Origin: Hyaloperonospora brassicae
Taxonomy: Eukaryota > Oomycota > Peronosporomycetes > Peronosporales > Peronosporaceae
Assembly: GCA_947650285.1 (NCBI GenBank)
Contig: CANTFL010001193.1
Span: 372,001 to 436,000 of the forward strand
Direction: 5' to 3'
Length of the DNA stretch: 64,000 nt
Made by a program: the position numbers and the translations under genes. This document shows, in pieces, positions 13,565 to 24,795 of the stretch (the stretch's first letter is position 1; each line of letters begins with the position of its first letter). A model generated the notes under the pieces. That model searched no databases. It saw only the letters and a program-made list of their open reading frames with translations, and was not told the DNA's origin.

Positions 13565-13614
13565 CCTGGTAGCACTTTGTAGCCCGTTCAGCGACCACAA
13601 CCACCTCATCCGAA

Positions 13615-14500
13615 ATGAACATGTTGGATGAGGAGAAGAGCTATCACGCCACGCGTAAAGACTTTAACCAATTTAGTGACATCGAATTGAGGGCAGTGTA
13701 ACGAAATATTTCTACTGTCGGTGAAACCGCCGTTAGAGCCATGTTGGGGGACATTGACAGGGACCAGCAACATGCCGCTATAGCCAGGTTCATTCAAAAT
13801 GAAATTGTCGCTAAATATATGAGGTAGACTGGCTTCAGCAGCAAGGCTTTCATTAGGCCGAGCAGTTGATAGAACTCGGTGCTCAACAGACAGAGCTGTC
13901 AAAACATCATTGACACAATGATGCCGTGGACGGGACGACACACACGCGTCGTCCCGGAACCTTGATAATACATGTCTAAGTACAGGGGTCGAGGAAGAAT
14001 TTCTGGTGTTGTGGTTCGTCGAACTAGACAGAGACATAAAGGCACGTCGCACCAACGATGTTCAAATGAAACTCACATTTGCTCAAACCCACTTGGCAGG
14101 AGGTGACAAGACTTGGGCCTTAAGGCTCGAGATGAGCGATATATACCTTTGATCCGCTAAATTTATTATAGACCCTGCTCAAACAGACGTTCGAACCACC
14201 AAGGGCTGAGTTTAGGGCCCGATCTGAGCTCCTATATATCAAGCAAAGTAAGCGTTATGTGCACGCTTACGCTCAGCAGATACGACTCCTCGCGAGTAGC
14301 ATACATGCTAATCCAGTTTATGTCCATGTTGTTTACCTTGTTCGCGCAAGAGCTCGCGGATGGTCCCGTCAAAAACCCCATGTTCCGCTCAGAGCTGGAT
14401 AATATTGAACGAGCAATCGCAGATGCGAAACACTAATACTTCAGCATAAGACTGGCTCATGCTAACTCGAGCTCTTATAATCCACCAAGACTTCATGAGA
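13615..14500 (+). pseudogene. G1 gag remnant
   Basis: The reading starts with ATG at 13615 (MNMLDEEKSYHATRKDF), the same N-terminus as G3 gag (MNMLDE). It continues with a STVGE block and, near 14065, KLTFAQTHLAGGDKTWALRL, which corresponds to the Retrotrans_gag capsid domain. A YAQQ-type stretch follows at about 14270. Multiple stops and shifts interrupt it. Capsid protein would form the particle in which reverse transcription occurs. Compared with G3 it is strongly diverged, so it is not part of the homogenised block. Confidence 0.7.
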
Positions 14501-14517
14501 CTATTGGTTCAGATTCA

Positions 14518-15190
14518 ATGGATTTCTACTATGTTGAAAGGGAGAGACCCCGCTTTTCACACAAAAAGCGATTGCAGAAGTGCAATCTTCGTCAGAAGCT
14601 AAGGCACTACGCTTACAATTACAGTGCACCACGCCCAGTACCAAACAGTACCGAGCGAAATGAAGGACCATTTGCCAAGAAGGGCAATGGGCGTTTGTCA
14701 TACGCTGTTGCGATACCGCAACAGCGAAGCGGGCCATAAAAAAATAAACGGGTCAGTAGGGGTGGAGTGCCCTACAGATATATCAACCACAAGAGAATTT
14801 GCAAATCTCGTGACGAAGGTTTTCTAAGATACACAATCGTTGTGTATCTCTGCACCTGGTGATGAATTGACATCTATCACCTCAAATTTATAAGAGACAG
14901 ATATTTTGTCACTTCATGCCCTACTTGACTGTGGGGCATCGAACAACTTTGTTCGTCGCCAGTCATTAAAGCGTCGTAGGCTCAAGTGTCTTGAGCTCGA
15001 CATCTCTTATACGACGTTTCCGTTGCACCTTGCTACAGTAGCATCAATTACCGTTAAGAAACGTGTAGTGGTACTCCACTACACGTTGTAGGACGAACCT
15101 TACGATGATGATTTTAGCGTACTCGACCTGGATGACAAATTTGATGTCATCCTGGGATTATCTGCCTCAGAAGGTACAAGCCAAGGGTGA
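14518..15190 (+). pseudogene. G1 zinc-knuckle and aspartic protease remnant
   Basis: Near 14580 a decayed zinc knuckle (CNLRQKLRHYAYNY) has lost two of its Cys positions relative to the intact CHRCHKMGHYAYEC of G3. The frame at 14906-15091 has LLDCGASNNFVRRQSL, the retropepsin active site in the D-C-G-A form also seen in G3. A KFDVIL block at about 15140 is the C-terminal part of the protease. A stop and frameshifts break it. The inverted arm shared with G2 starts at about 15103, within this domain. Confidence 0.72.
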
Positions 15191-17420
15191 GCTGGCAGCA
15201 TCGATCCATCAAGATGCCTACCACTTGTTTATCAGATGGTCATTTGATGGAAGTCATGGAGCGTCCACAAGCGTGTTTATGTACTGTGAGTGAGATCGAT
15301 TGTCTTAATTGCGGTACGGTCGTTAGCACGACTGTACAAGATATCAGTGTAAATGATCACTACACTGTGGAGCAAGCTCCCAGCGGCTGTACAGAAGTAC
15401 AGGCAGCGCCGAAGGTCCACCACTCGAAAAAGTCGAGTGGACTGGGACATGGATGCATGCCTAGCGGGCAACATCCTAGAAAGAAGAAACCTGTTGCCAC
15501 CAAAGGGCTAAACGGTGATCCTAGGTCGACTGGAGAGTCGAATGTAGAGGACTGGTACCTGACTATGGTTTTACAGCCACAGTCAACAGACGTCGAGGGA
15601 ATAAGTCCCCACGTGCTTGAGGAAGGAATTCCTCAAGAGATAAAGACTGAGGGATTAGGCTCTCAGCAACCTGTGGAAACAAGTTCCCAGGAAGAAAACG
15701 AGACATCAAACGTCTTGGTCAACGACGGATCAAGCGTAGGCGCTTATACGCTTGATCTGATTGCGCCTCCGAAGTTAACTTCTGAGATAACTCAATTGAC
15801 AACGCTAGAACCGAAACGGTTCTTGCGTGATGTGCGTAGTGGCAAGTTCAAGAAGATCTGCATACTCGTCACCGAGGATGACTATGTGGCCGATATTCGG
15901 TCGGCAATGATGTATACTGATACCGAGAGGATTCTCAGTAGCTCATCGATGGAAGAAAGTGTCCTCGATGAGAAGACTCGGATTGAGAGATTTGAATATC
16001 AATCCTGGAAGTCGCTCCAGGCAAATCATTTGTAGAAGGATTTGATCGAATTCAAGTATGTATTCCCTGAATCAGTACTATGCGAGTTGCCTAAGGACAA
16101 AGGCACTCGACACGAGATCGAGCTCAAGCCGGGCTCGAAGTACTGTGTCATGAAGCAGTGGCCACTGCCTCGTGAACAGGTACAAGCGGTTGACAAGTTC
16201 TTTGCCGATCGCTTTGCAGCCGGCCATGTGAGGGAATCAACATCCCCTCACAGCTCTCCAGGCTTCTGTGTGCGAAAGGCCAAAGGAGGATGGCGGATAG
16301 TGCACGCATTCAACAAGTTGAATGTTGCAAAGGTAACGGCTCAGACGCCGATACCGAGGAGGGATGCGATTATGTATGGTATGTCAAAGAGTACCATATT
16401 CTCGTCCATGGATCTGATGGATTGGTTCGACCAGATCCTCATGCGTGAACGGGACATCCCGTAGACAGCAGTGAGCACTCTCAGCGGTATGCTGTGGGAG
16501 TGTCTAGTGATGCCACAGGGTCTGAGTAATGCCCCTGCAACATTCAACAGATGTGTTACAAATCTGTTGAGACCGGTGCGACACTTTGCACCGAGTTACT
16601 TCGACGATGTGTTCGTCCATAGCCGGGCTATGGACGGAAAGACGGACGTTGAAGTTCACAGACCTCATGTTTGTCAGATTCTTCAGCTTATGTGCAAGCA
16701 TAAGCTGTATGCCAATCTCAAGAAGTGTATATTCGCGGCTAGCGAAATACCACTTCTTGGGTGCATCGTGGGTAAGCACGATGCACGAACTGATCCCGAA
16801 AAGATATAGGCGATCACCGACTGGCCAGTGCCAGTCGATGTCAAGGGACTTCCTAAGTTCCTTTGCTTAGCGGCGTACTGGTACAATTACCTGCGAAAGT
16901 ACGCCGAGATGGCCGTTCATCTCTCTCGTAGCTCAAAAAAGAACGAGAAATGGTTGTGGAATACTGACGTGTCAGCGTTTCTTTAAAGGTGTCAAACAGA
17001 GATTGATGCAATCGCCCATCTTGGCGATTGTAGATCAGGACAGACCATTCCCGTGGTCTGTGACGCCAGAGATTATACAACCGTCTGTGCGTTGATGTAG
17101 TATATCCAGACGGCGTAGAGCGCCTCGTCTGCTATCAATCGCGTCAGCTGCAACCAGCTAAGCGCAACTATCCAGTGCATGACAAGGAATGCCTTACCAT
17201 GAAGCATGCACTTGATAAGATCCGCTTCTGTCTCATAGGAGATAGAATATTCATCTTCTATACGTACCATGCGTCACTACGCACGGCCGTAAACAGTCGA
17301 CAACTCTCGCAGAGAATGGCGAGATGGCTGTCTTTCTTCGCGGAGCATAAATTTTCCTCCGGATATACACTACGACGTTGCGGCGCTCTCAGTCAGTGTG
17401 CCGTCGTCTCGACACACTGA
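15187..17420 (+). pseudogene. G1 protease-RT linker, reverse transcriptase and RNase H, stop-interrupted
   Basis: One frame runs from 15187 through three TAG codons (16033, 16462 and 16807). The first 282 codons are a low-complexity linker (Ser/Thr/Glu-rich), the longest open frame in the window. RT begins near 16042: FRDVFPE-like KYVFPESVLCELPKD, then HEIELKPGSKY, SPHSSPGFCVRKAKGGWRIV, and the catalytic SYFDDVFVHSRAMDGK near 16600. A one-base insertion (extra G at about 16969, absent from G2) shifts the frame. RNase H lies at 17175-17420, with YTYHASLRTAV where YTDH is expected, so a catalytic Asp is lost. The three TAGs are shared with G2 and G3. Confidence 0.85.
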
Positions 17421-17563
17421 CTCGCCGACGTGCAGAAGGCGTACGCAGGAGATGAGGATCTCCTGCAATTAGAGATTACTTTGCGAATCCATCCCAAAAA
17501 TGCTTGGAAGATTTACCGGCAATATACCGCTTTTCCATCGATCGGTATACGACTTAAAGTGAG

Positions 17564-18900
17564 TTGCCGCATCATACATCCGTTGCTGACGACATAACTC
17601 GTGTCATCGTTACCTCCCACAATGATTTGCGGTCTCACATAATGTTTAAATGTCATGATGCACCAACAGGTGGGTATCGTGGACATGGACGACTTATCTC
17701 ACGCTTATTCCCGCTTTTCACTGGCCCCTCCAGTATCGGTTCGTACGCAAGCACATTTGTTTTTGCGTGGTCGGTCAATGGGTGAAGCCTAGTCCTTCAT
17801 CACGCGCGCCATTGCAACATCTGCCGATCCCGGCAAAGTGTTGGGAGTCCCTTTCCATGGACTTTGTCTTCGGGTTTTCCGAAGACACTCACAAGAATAA
17901 TGATATTTTTGTGTTTGTGGAACGTTTTAGCAAGATGGCGCATATTGCTGCAGTTTTCTAGTCGATCACTGCACACGGAAGTGCGCGTCCCTTCATCAAC
18001 ACAGCATGTTGACTCAATGACTTACCCCGTGAACTGGTCTCAGATCGAGGCCCTCGGTTCATGGCGGAGTTTTGGCAATCCGTGCTTCGCACATTTGAAA
18101 CACGGTTGCAGATGCCAACTTCTGACCATCCAGACACACATGTTCAGGCGAAATGTGCCAACCGCGTCCTCGAAGCGATTCTTCGAGGACACGTCCACTC
18201 CTTTTATAGTTGGATTGAGTTCTTGCCGATGGTCGAATCCGCAATCAACAACTCCGTGCATGCGTCTATAACGCATACACCATTCTACGTGACTGACTTA
18301 CGCCATACACTTATTCCCGCACTGATACAGAGTGACTCTAGGTTAAGGGGGAGGGACTCGCTCGAGCAAAAATCTTTTTGGCTCTTGCTCGTTACGTATC
18401 ACCGCTCACGCCGATACGACTGATGCCGATGTCGGTAATGTCGACACCGAGAAAGACGAGCTTAGTAGTAGCGATGACGCTACTGCTTTATCCAATATAG
18501 TGATGACGATGCTGGCATTTTTAGCGTCGTCAATGACTGTGCCAACGAGGACGATTTTGCCATTGTTGAAGAAGAGAAAGAACTTTTAGCAGTGCTCACG
18601 AAGCGCACTGAAAGACACAACGACGAGTCAGCAGAGAACCTCTTTCTGAATCGAGAGGCAGTAGTATTTTTGCTCAGGACTCCATCGTTAACGCGGTGGA
18701 CCGACCAAAACCGAACGAAAATAAAAATAAAAGAGCCAATGTTCTTTCATTTGAGGTTAACGACATCGTACTAATGTCTACGGTAAATTTACCCAGACAT
18801 GCAGTCACAGATATCGGCGGTAGTTTACTACTGCCGAAATAAAATGGTCCCTTTCGTTTATTGCACCGCAGAGTCAATGCATACATCATTGAGTTTCCTC
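17564..18900 (+). pseudogene. G1 integrase remnant
   Basis: The zinc-binding region is CHDAPTGGYRGHG. The core begins ESLSMDFVFGFSEDTHKN at about 17850, carrying the first catalytic Asp, with later parts in other frames. The 18061-18423 frame has MAEFWQSV...TSDHP, but the family's QTER, which carries the catalytic Glu, reads VQAKC, so the active site is lost. INNSVHAS and TPFYV blocks follow. The C-terminal GPF-type region (about 18840-18900) overlaps the end of the antisense frame. Frameshifts are numerous. Confidence 0.8.
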
Positions 18901-20613
18901 GTAGTATGCGCACGCATCCTGCGTTATATGTTGGTCGTCTACGCCCGTACTATCAGTACGAGGCCTGTTCCAAGAACGGAGACATCCGGCAAGATCAAGA
19001 ATGCCCAACAGGTTAGTATGATCACGGATCAAACTTTCATTTTGGCCCTTCAACAACGCATTCTCGCGACGATCCTCCACTATCTCGTCGCGCAAATGAC
19101 GCTTCTCGCGTTCATTTTCAAGCTCAGCAAACGCGAAATCCGATCTTTCTTTCTCCCGATCGGTACGGATATGGCACGCGGTAGTCTGCAAATCATGCCA
19201 ACGATCGTTTTCGTGCCCCACATCCTCCTCTACTCGGTCAGGACGCGTTCATGGTTCCCCAAAATCTCCTGCAGGCCCGGCAGCTGATTTGGACCTGGTC
19301 TTCCCACCTCCACCGGAGCCGCTGGTGGACTCGCACGGTTGTCTACGCCTTCACGAGAGGTGTATCTTGATACGTTGCGTGAAGAACGGGGAGCAGACAA
19401 GTTAATTTGTCCGCTGGCGGGGTATCCACCTCGAATGATAGCTGGGAGCCTCAATTCCAGCTGATGTTTGACGTATAGGGTTTCGTCCGACAGTATGACG
19501 AGGATCATCCGATGGGTCCTCAATCCCATCGGTAAACACGCGCTTCTGGCGCCTGCAGACGGATTGCAAGTTCACAACCGCGTCCCACATCTCAGCTGAA
19601 ATGTGATCACTTCCCTAGGGCGAGCTTAGGAAACAAACTTTCTTTCGAGCACGCTGCGAGTTGTATTGACAGATCTCACAAGGATCACCCCATATGAGGC
19701 AAGGATTGCTTGTATTGCTCTATAAACGATGCAGCCGGTACCTTGGTTGGCGTCCGTTTTTTGAACATGACGCGTACTGCCTTAAGTTTTTAGAGCCACG
19801 CTTAACGTCCAAAACTCTTGAAATTTGGACGAACGCGTTCCACGTCGCCAACAGCGATTTCTTGTCACGCTTTAGATTGGTATTGTAGAATCAATGCTTG
19901 AGAATAGAATCAAGATTGAAGTCTTCTTCAGCGCAAAAGTTGCTCTCTCTGGAGGACGAACCATGAAGCTTGGTCGAATTTAATAATGAAATTCGATGGT
20001 TCTAGCTTATCGCTCAAGACAAGCTATTGATAAGACGTTCCGGCAGGCGCCACGGATTCAGCTCATCACACTTCAATGTGGTACTAACATCGGTACCACG
20101 ATCTTTATAGTGACTACGGCTCGCGCCATTGTCGACACGCTCGTGCGAAGGTGCACGAGCTGACTGTGATGATGATTATTCATACTCACCATCATCATAT
20201 TCATCTTCGTTACCTAACAGACAGTGACGCAAGTCGCGAGTCTGTTCGTTCGGTAGAGCCCCTGATAAAGACTCAAGAAGAGGCACCGCCGGTCATCGGG
20301 ATGTCTCTGACGCATTTACCGAGTTAGAAACGCCTGACTCGCCGGAATAGATGACTCCCACTTCGAATTCATCAGCACTTGGTGCGTTTCCACGTGCACT
20401 CGCAGCAATACGTGCCGAAGGTGTAAAAGAAGCAGCAGACGACGAGTCGTCTGCCGCGACAGCTTGCGCAGCAACATGCTGTACCGTCTTTGAGTCCCCC
20501 CGCATTGACATGTTCACTATGCGAGGCAAGGCCAGGAATGAATGAATATGACCAAACAAGTGCTTCCTGTCCCAATGGTGTCCAACGAGTGGTAAACAAA
20601 ATTCAGCAGTCAT
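18886..20613 (-). pseudogene. G1 antisense ORF between integrase and 3' LTR
   Basis: On the strand opposite to pol, an open frame of 106 codons starts at 20613 (MTAEFCLPLVGHH...) and is Ser/Ala-rich with acidic patches. After stops and shifts, a middle part (near 19500-19900) corresponds to the better-preserved G3 frame: HISAEMWDAVVN, RRQKRVFTDGIED. The last part, 18886-19221, is a 111-codon frame with a long charged coiled coil (TDREKERSDFAFAELENE...REKRHLRDEI) ending in NLLGILDLAGCLRS. The same three parts occur in the same order in G2 and G3. I do not recognise the protein. It has no RT, integrase or membrane features. It is broken here. Confidence 0.6.
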
Positions 20614-20640
20614 AAACAGACTATCAATTTAGGGAGGTCA

Positions 20641-21079
20641 TGCAATTAAATAGACCATTATATGGAATTGAATTTTTGAGGAATGGCAATTAAGAAGATT
20701 ATGTAGAATATTCTTGAAGAATATCACTACATACAGTGATATCGTTGCGATGACCCAAAGATCTACTTATTGGTTGATATTGTGATCATATTAGCCCACT
20801 AATCGCTACCAGACGCGCGTAATGGGTGGTGAGTAGACGCCATCATACGTTTAGATATATTTATTTAATTATATCAGGACAAATCAGACATTGAAGATAT
20901 CGGTCTTAGGTATATTACAACACATTTTTACTTCATCTACAACTAGAGACTTGCCTTCGTTGTTCAATTCTTCCTTTCAGTAGTGCTTACACCTTGTCAG
21001 AGCACTGACCAACACTCAGATCGGTGAGGGTTAGGTCCGTAATAGTAGTTCGGTGCGTAACGTCCGCTCCGCTGTTACA
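20641..21079 (+). repeat. G1 3' LTR
   Basis: Starts TGCAATTAAATAG after the polypurine tract and ends CTGTTACA. It contains the CACTAATCGCTACCAGACGC core. Up to 21008 it is nearly identical to the G2 3' LTR in inverted orientation; the last 71 bp are unrelated to G2's. Confidence 0.82.
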
Positions 21080-21138
21080 TATCAAATTACGCGTCGAATG
21101 GAGAAGTCGTTGTATTCGTTTTCATTTACAAGGCTTAG
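21080..21138. other. 59-bp spacer between tail-to-tail gypsy elements
   Basis: Lies between the G1 3' LTR end (GTTACA, 21079) and the G2 3' LTR end (TGTAAC, 21139). It belongs to neither LTR and may be leftover target DNA. It shows no target-site duplication for either element. Confidence 0.6.
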
Positions 21139-21575
21139 TGTAACAGGGAACTGCTTACCTCGTACTAAATAAATTGTACGGAGTCAGCTGCGTTGACAAC
21201 ATTGAAGATCAGTGCTCTGCAAGGTGTAAGCACTACTGAAAGGAAGAATTGAACAACGAAGGCAAGTCTCTAGTTGTAGATGAAGTAAAAATGTGTTGTA
21301 ATATACCTAAGACCGATATCTTCAATGTCTGATTTGTCCTGATATAATTAAATAAATATATCTAAACGTATGATGGCGTCTACTCACCACCCATTACGCG
21401 CGTCTGGTAGCGATTAGTGGGCTAATATGATCACAATATCAACCAATAAGTAGATCTTTGGGTCATCGCAACGATATCACTGTATGTAGTGATATTCTTC
21501 AAGAATATTCTACATAATCTTCTTAATTGCCATTCCTCAAAAATTCAATTCCATATAATGGTCTATTTAATTGCA
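21139..21575 (-). repeat. G2 3' LTR
   Basis: 437 bp, starting TGTAACAGGG on the plus strand, next to the polypurine tract at about 21576-21588. From 21209 on it mirrors the G1 3' LTR. The outer 70 bp (21139-21208) do not. Confidence 0.82.
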
Positions 21576-21602
21576 TGACCTCCCTAAATTGATAGTCTGT
21601 TT

Positions 21603-23329
21603 ATGACTGCTGAATTTTGTTTACCACTCGTTGGACACCATTGGGACAGGAAGCACTTGTTTGGTCATATTCATTCATTCCTGGCCTTGCCTCGCATAGT
21701 GAACATGTCAATGCGGGGGGACTCAAAGACGGTACAGCATGTTGCTGCGCAAGCTGTCGCGGCAGACGACTCGTCGTCTGCTGCTTCTTTACACCTTCGG
21801 CACGTATTGCTGCGAGTGCACGTGGAAACGCACCAAGTGCTGATGAATTCGAAGTGGGAGTCATCTATTCCGGCGAGTCAGGCGTTTCTAACTCGGTAAA
21901 TGCGTCAGAGACATCCCGATGACCGGCGGTGCCTCTTCTTGAGTCTTTATCAGGGGCTCTACCGAACGAACAGACTCGCGACTTGCGTCACTGTCTGTTA
22001 GGTAACGAAGATGAATATGATGATGGTGAGTATGAATAATCATCATCACAGTCAGCTCGTGCACCTTCGCACGAGCGTGTCGACAATGGCGCGAGACGTA
22101 GTCACTATAAAGATCGTGGTACCGATGTTAGTACCACATTGAAGTGTGATGAGCTGAATCCGTGGCGCCTGCCGGAACGTCTTATCAATAGCTTGTCTTG
22201 AGCGATAAGCTAGAACCATCGAATTTCATTATTAAATTCGACCAAGCTTCATGGTTCGTCCTCCAGAGAGAGCAACTTTTGCGCTGAAGAAGACTTCAAT
22301 CTTGATTCTATTCTCAAGCATTGATTCTACAATACCAATCTAAAGCGTGAAAAGAAATCGCTGTTGGCGACGTGGAACGCGTTCGTCCAAATTTCAAGAG
22401 TTTTGGACGTTAAGCGTGGCTCTAAAAACTTAAGGCAGTACGCGTCATGTTCAAAAAACGGACGCCAACCAAGGTACCGGCTGCATCGTTTATAGAGCAA
22501 TACAAGCAATCCTTGCCTCATATGGGGTGATCCTTGTGAGATCTGTCAATACAACTCGCAGCGTGCTCGAAAGAAAGTTTGTTTCCTAAGCTCGCCCTAG
22601 GGAAGTGATCACATTTCAGCTGAGATGTGGGACGCGGTTGTGAACTTGCAATCCGTCTGCAGGCGCCAGAAGCGCGTGTTTACCGATGGGATTGAGGACC
22701 CATCGGATGATCCTCGTCATACTGTCGGACGAAACCCTATACGTCAAACATCAGCTGGAATTGAGGCTCCCAGCTATCATTCGAGGTGGATACCCCGCCA
22801 GCGGACAAATTAACTTGTCTGCTCCCCGTTCTTCACGCAACGTATCAAGATACACCTCTCGTGAAGGCGTAGACAACCGTGCGAGTCCACCAGCGGCTCC
22901 GGTGGAGGTGGGAAGACCAGGTCCAAATCAGCTGCCGGGCCTGCAGGAGATTTTGGGGAACCATGAACGCGTCCTGACCGAGTAGAGGAGGATGTGGGGC
23001 ACGAAAACGATCGTTGGCATGATTTGCAGACTACCGCGTGCCATATCCGTACCGATCGGGAGAAAGAAAGATCGGATTTCGCGTTTGCTGAGCTTGAAAA
23101 TGAACGCGAGAAGCGTCATTTGCGCGACGAGATAGTGGAGGATCGTCGCGAGAATGCGTTGTTGAAGGGCCAAAATGAAAGTTTGATCCGTGATCATACT
23201 AACCTGTTGGGCATTCTTGATCTTGCCGGATGTCTCCGTTCTTGGAACAGGCCTCGTACTGATAGTACGGGCGTAGACGACCAACATATAACGCAGGATG
23301 CGTGCGCATACTACGAGGAAACTCAATGA
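21603..23329 (+). pseudogene. G2 antisense ORF (plus strand, opposite to pol)
   Basis: Mirror copy of the G1 antisense frame. The N-terminal part starts at 21603 (MTAEFCLPLVGHH) but is shifted after about 60 codons because it has one A fewer than G1 in an A-run near 21790; an overlapping frame 21617-21922 carries the remainder. A middle frame lies at 22625-22985, containing RRQKRVFTDGIEDPSDD in one frame and VSRYTSREGVDNRASPP in the next. The coiled-coil frame 22994-23329 (111 codons) is intact and ends with LLGILDLAGCLRSW and a short tail. The protein is unknown. Confidence 0.6.
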
Positions 23330-23339
23330 TGTATGCATT

Positions 23340-24652
23340 GACTCTGCGGTGCAATAAACGAAAGGGACCATTTTATTTCGGCAGTAGTAAACTACCGCCG
23401 ATATCTGTGACTGCATGTCTGGGTAAATTTACCGTAGACATTAGTACGATGTCGTTAACCTCAAATGAAAGAACATTGGCTCTTTTATTTTTATTTTCGT
23501 TCGGTTTTGGTCGGTCCACCGCGTTAACGATGGAGTCCTGAGCAAAAATACTACTGCCTCTCGATTCAGAAAGAGGTTCTCTGCTGACTCGTCGTTGTGT
23601 CTTTCAGTGCGCTTCGTGAGCACTGCTAAAAGTTCTTTCTCTTCTTCAACAATGGCAAAATCGTCCTCGTTGGCACAGTCATTGACGACGCTAAAAATGC
23701 CAGCATCGTCATCACTATATTGGATAAAGCAGTAGCGTCATCGCTACTACTAAGCTCGTCTTTCTCGGTGTCGACATTACCGACATCGGCATCAGTCGTA
23801 TCGGCGTGAGCGGTGATACGTAACGAGCAAGAGCCAAAAAGATTTTTGCTCGAGCGAGTCCCTCCCCCCTTAACCTAGAGTCACTCTGTATCAGTGCGGG
23901 AATAAGTGTATGGCGTAAGTCAGTCACGTAGAATGGTGTATGCGTTATAGACGCATGCACGGAGTTGTTGATTGCGGATTCGACCATCGGCAAGAACTCA
24001 ATCCAACTATAAAAGGAGTGGACGTGTCCTCGAAGAATCGCTTCGAGGACGCGGTTGGCACATTTCGCCTGAACATGTGTGTCTGGATGGTCAGAAGTTG
24101 GCATCTGCAACCGTGTTTCAAATGTGCGAAGCACGGATTGCCAAAACTCCGCCATGAACCGAGGGCCTCGATCTGAGACCAGTTCACGGGGTAAGTCATT
24201 GAGTCAACATGCTGTGTTGATGAAGGGACGCGCACTTCCGTGTGCAGTGATCGACTAGAAAACTGCAGCAATATGCGCCATCTTGCTAAAACGTTCCACA
24301 AACACAAAAATATCATTATTCTTGTGAGTGTCTTCGGAAAACCCGAAGACAAAGTCCATGGAAAGGGACTCCCAACACTTTGCCGGGACCGGCAGATGTT
24401 GCAATGGCGCGCGTGATGAAGGACTAGGATTCACCCATTGACCGACCACGCAAAAACAAATGTGCTTGCGTACGAACCGATACTGGAGGGGCCAGTGAAA
24501 AGCGGGAATAAGCGTGAGATAAGTCGTCCATGTCCACGATACCCACCTGTTGGTGCATCATGACATTTAAACATTATGTGAGACCGCAAATCATTGTGGG
24601 AGGTAACGATGACACGAGTTATGTCGTCAGCAACGGATGTATGATGCGGCAA
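23340..24652 (-). pseudogene. G2 integrase remnant
   Basis: Mirror of the G1 integrase. It has the CHDAPTGGYRG zinc region (24431-24652), ESLSMDFVFGFSEDTHKN (24255-24449) and a MAEFWQSV frame at 23715-24155 that stays open longer than in G1 (146 codons against 120). The catalytic Glu region is again replaced (VQAKC). It is inactive by the same lesions as G1. Confidence 0.8.
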
Positions 24653-24795
24653 CTCACTTTAAGTCGTATACCGATCGATGGAAAAGCGGTATATTGCCGG
24701 TAAATCTTCCAAGCATTTTTGGGATGGATTCGCAAAGTAATCTCTGATTGCAGGAGATCCTCATCTCCTGCGTACGCCTTCTGCACGTCGGCGAG

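Larger units (their letters stand above)
15103..21008 (+). repeat. left arm of 5.9-kb inverted repeat
   Basis: Pairs with 21209-27112. Corresponding positions add up to about 42215 along the whole length, so there is almost no net indel. Differences are scattered single bases (for example 16969 extra G, 20408 region extra A) and a handful of amino-acid changes in the pol frames. Similarity drops abruptly at both ends. A 200-bp non-palindromic spacer separates the arms. Confidence 0.95.
13128..21079 (+). mobile_element. G1: Ty3/gypsy LTR retrotransposon, plus strand, defective
   Basis: Two LTR-like ends (13128-13564 and 20641-21079) flank gag, protease, RT-RNase H and integrase in gypsy order, plus an antisense frame before the 3' LTR. 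The ends are TG...CA, with inverted TGTAAC...GTTACA termini at the 5' LTR. A polypurine tract (TTTAGGGAGGTCA) precedes the 3' LTR. The two LTRs are similar in length (437 and 439 bp) but strongly diverged, and I find no target-site duplication (TCTGC against TATCA). The 3' part from about 15103 is nearly identical to element G2 in inverted orientation, whereas the 5' part is not. The element is therefore mosaic as well as dead. Confidence 0.88.

Noticed and set aside
15187..16035. 282-codon frame as an independent host gene
   Set aside because: It is in frame with RT, begins just after the protease and recurs at the same place in G2. It is the protease-RT linker of pol.
16033..16809. Alternative genetic code (TAG as sense)
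   Set aside because: The same elements also contain TAA, TGA, frameshifts and lost catalytic residues, so decay is sufficient.
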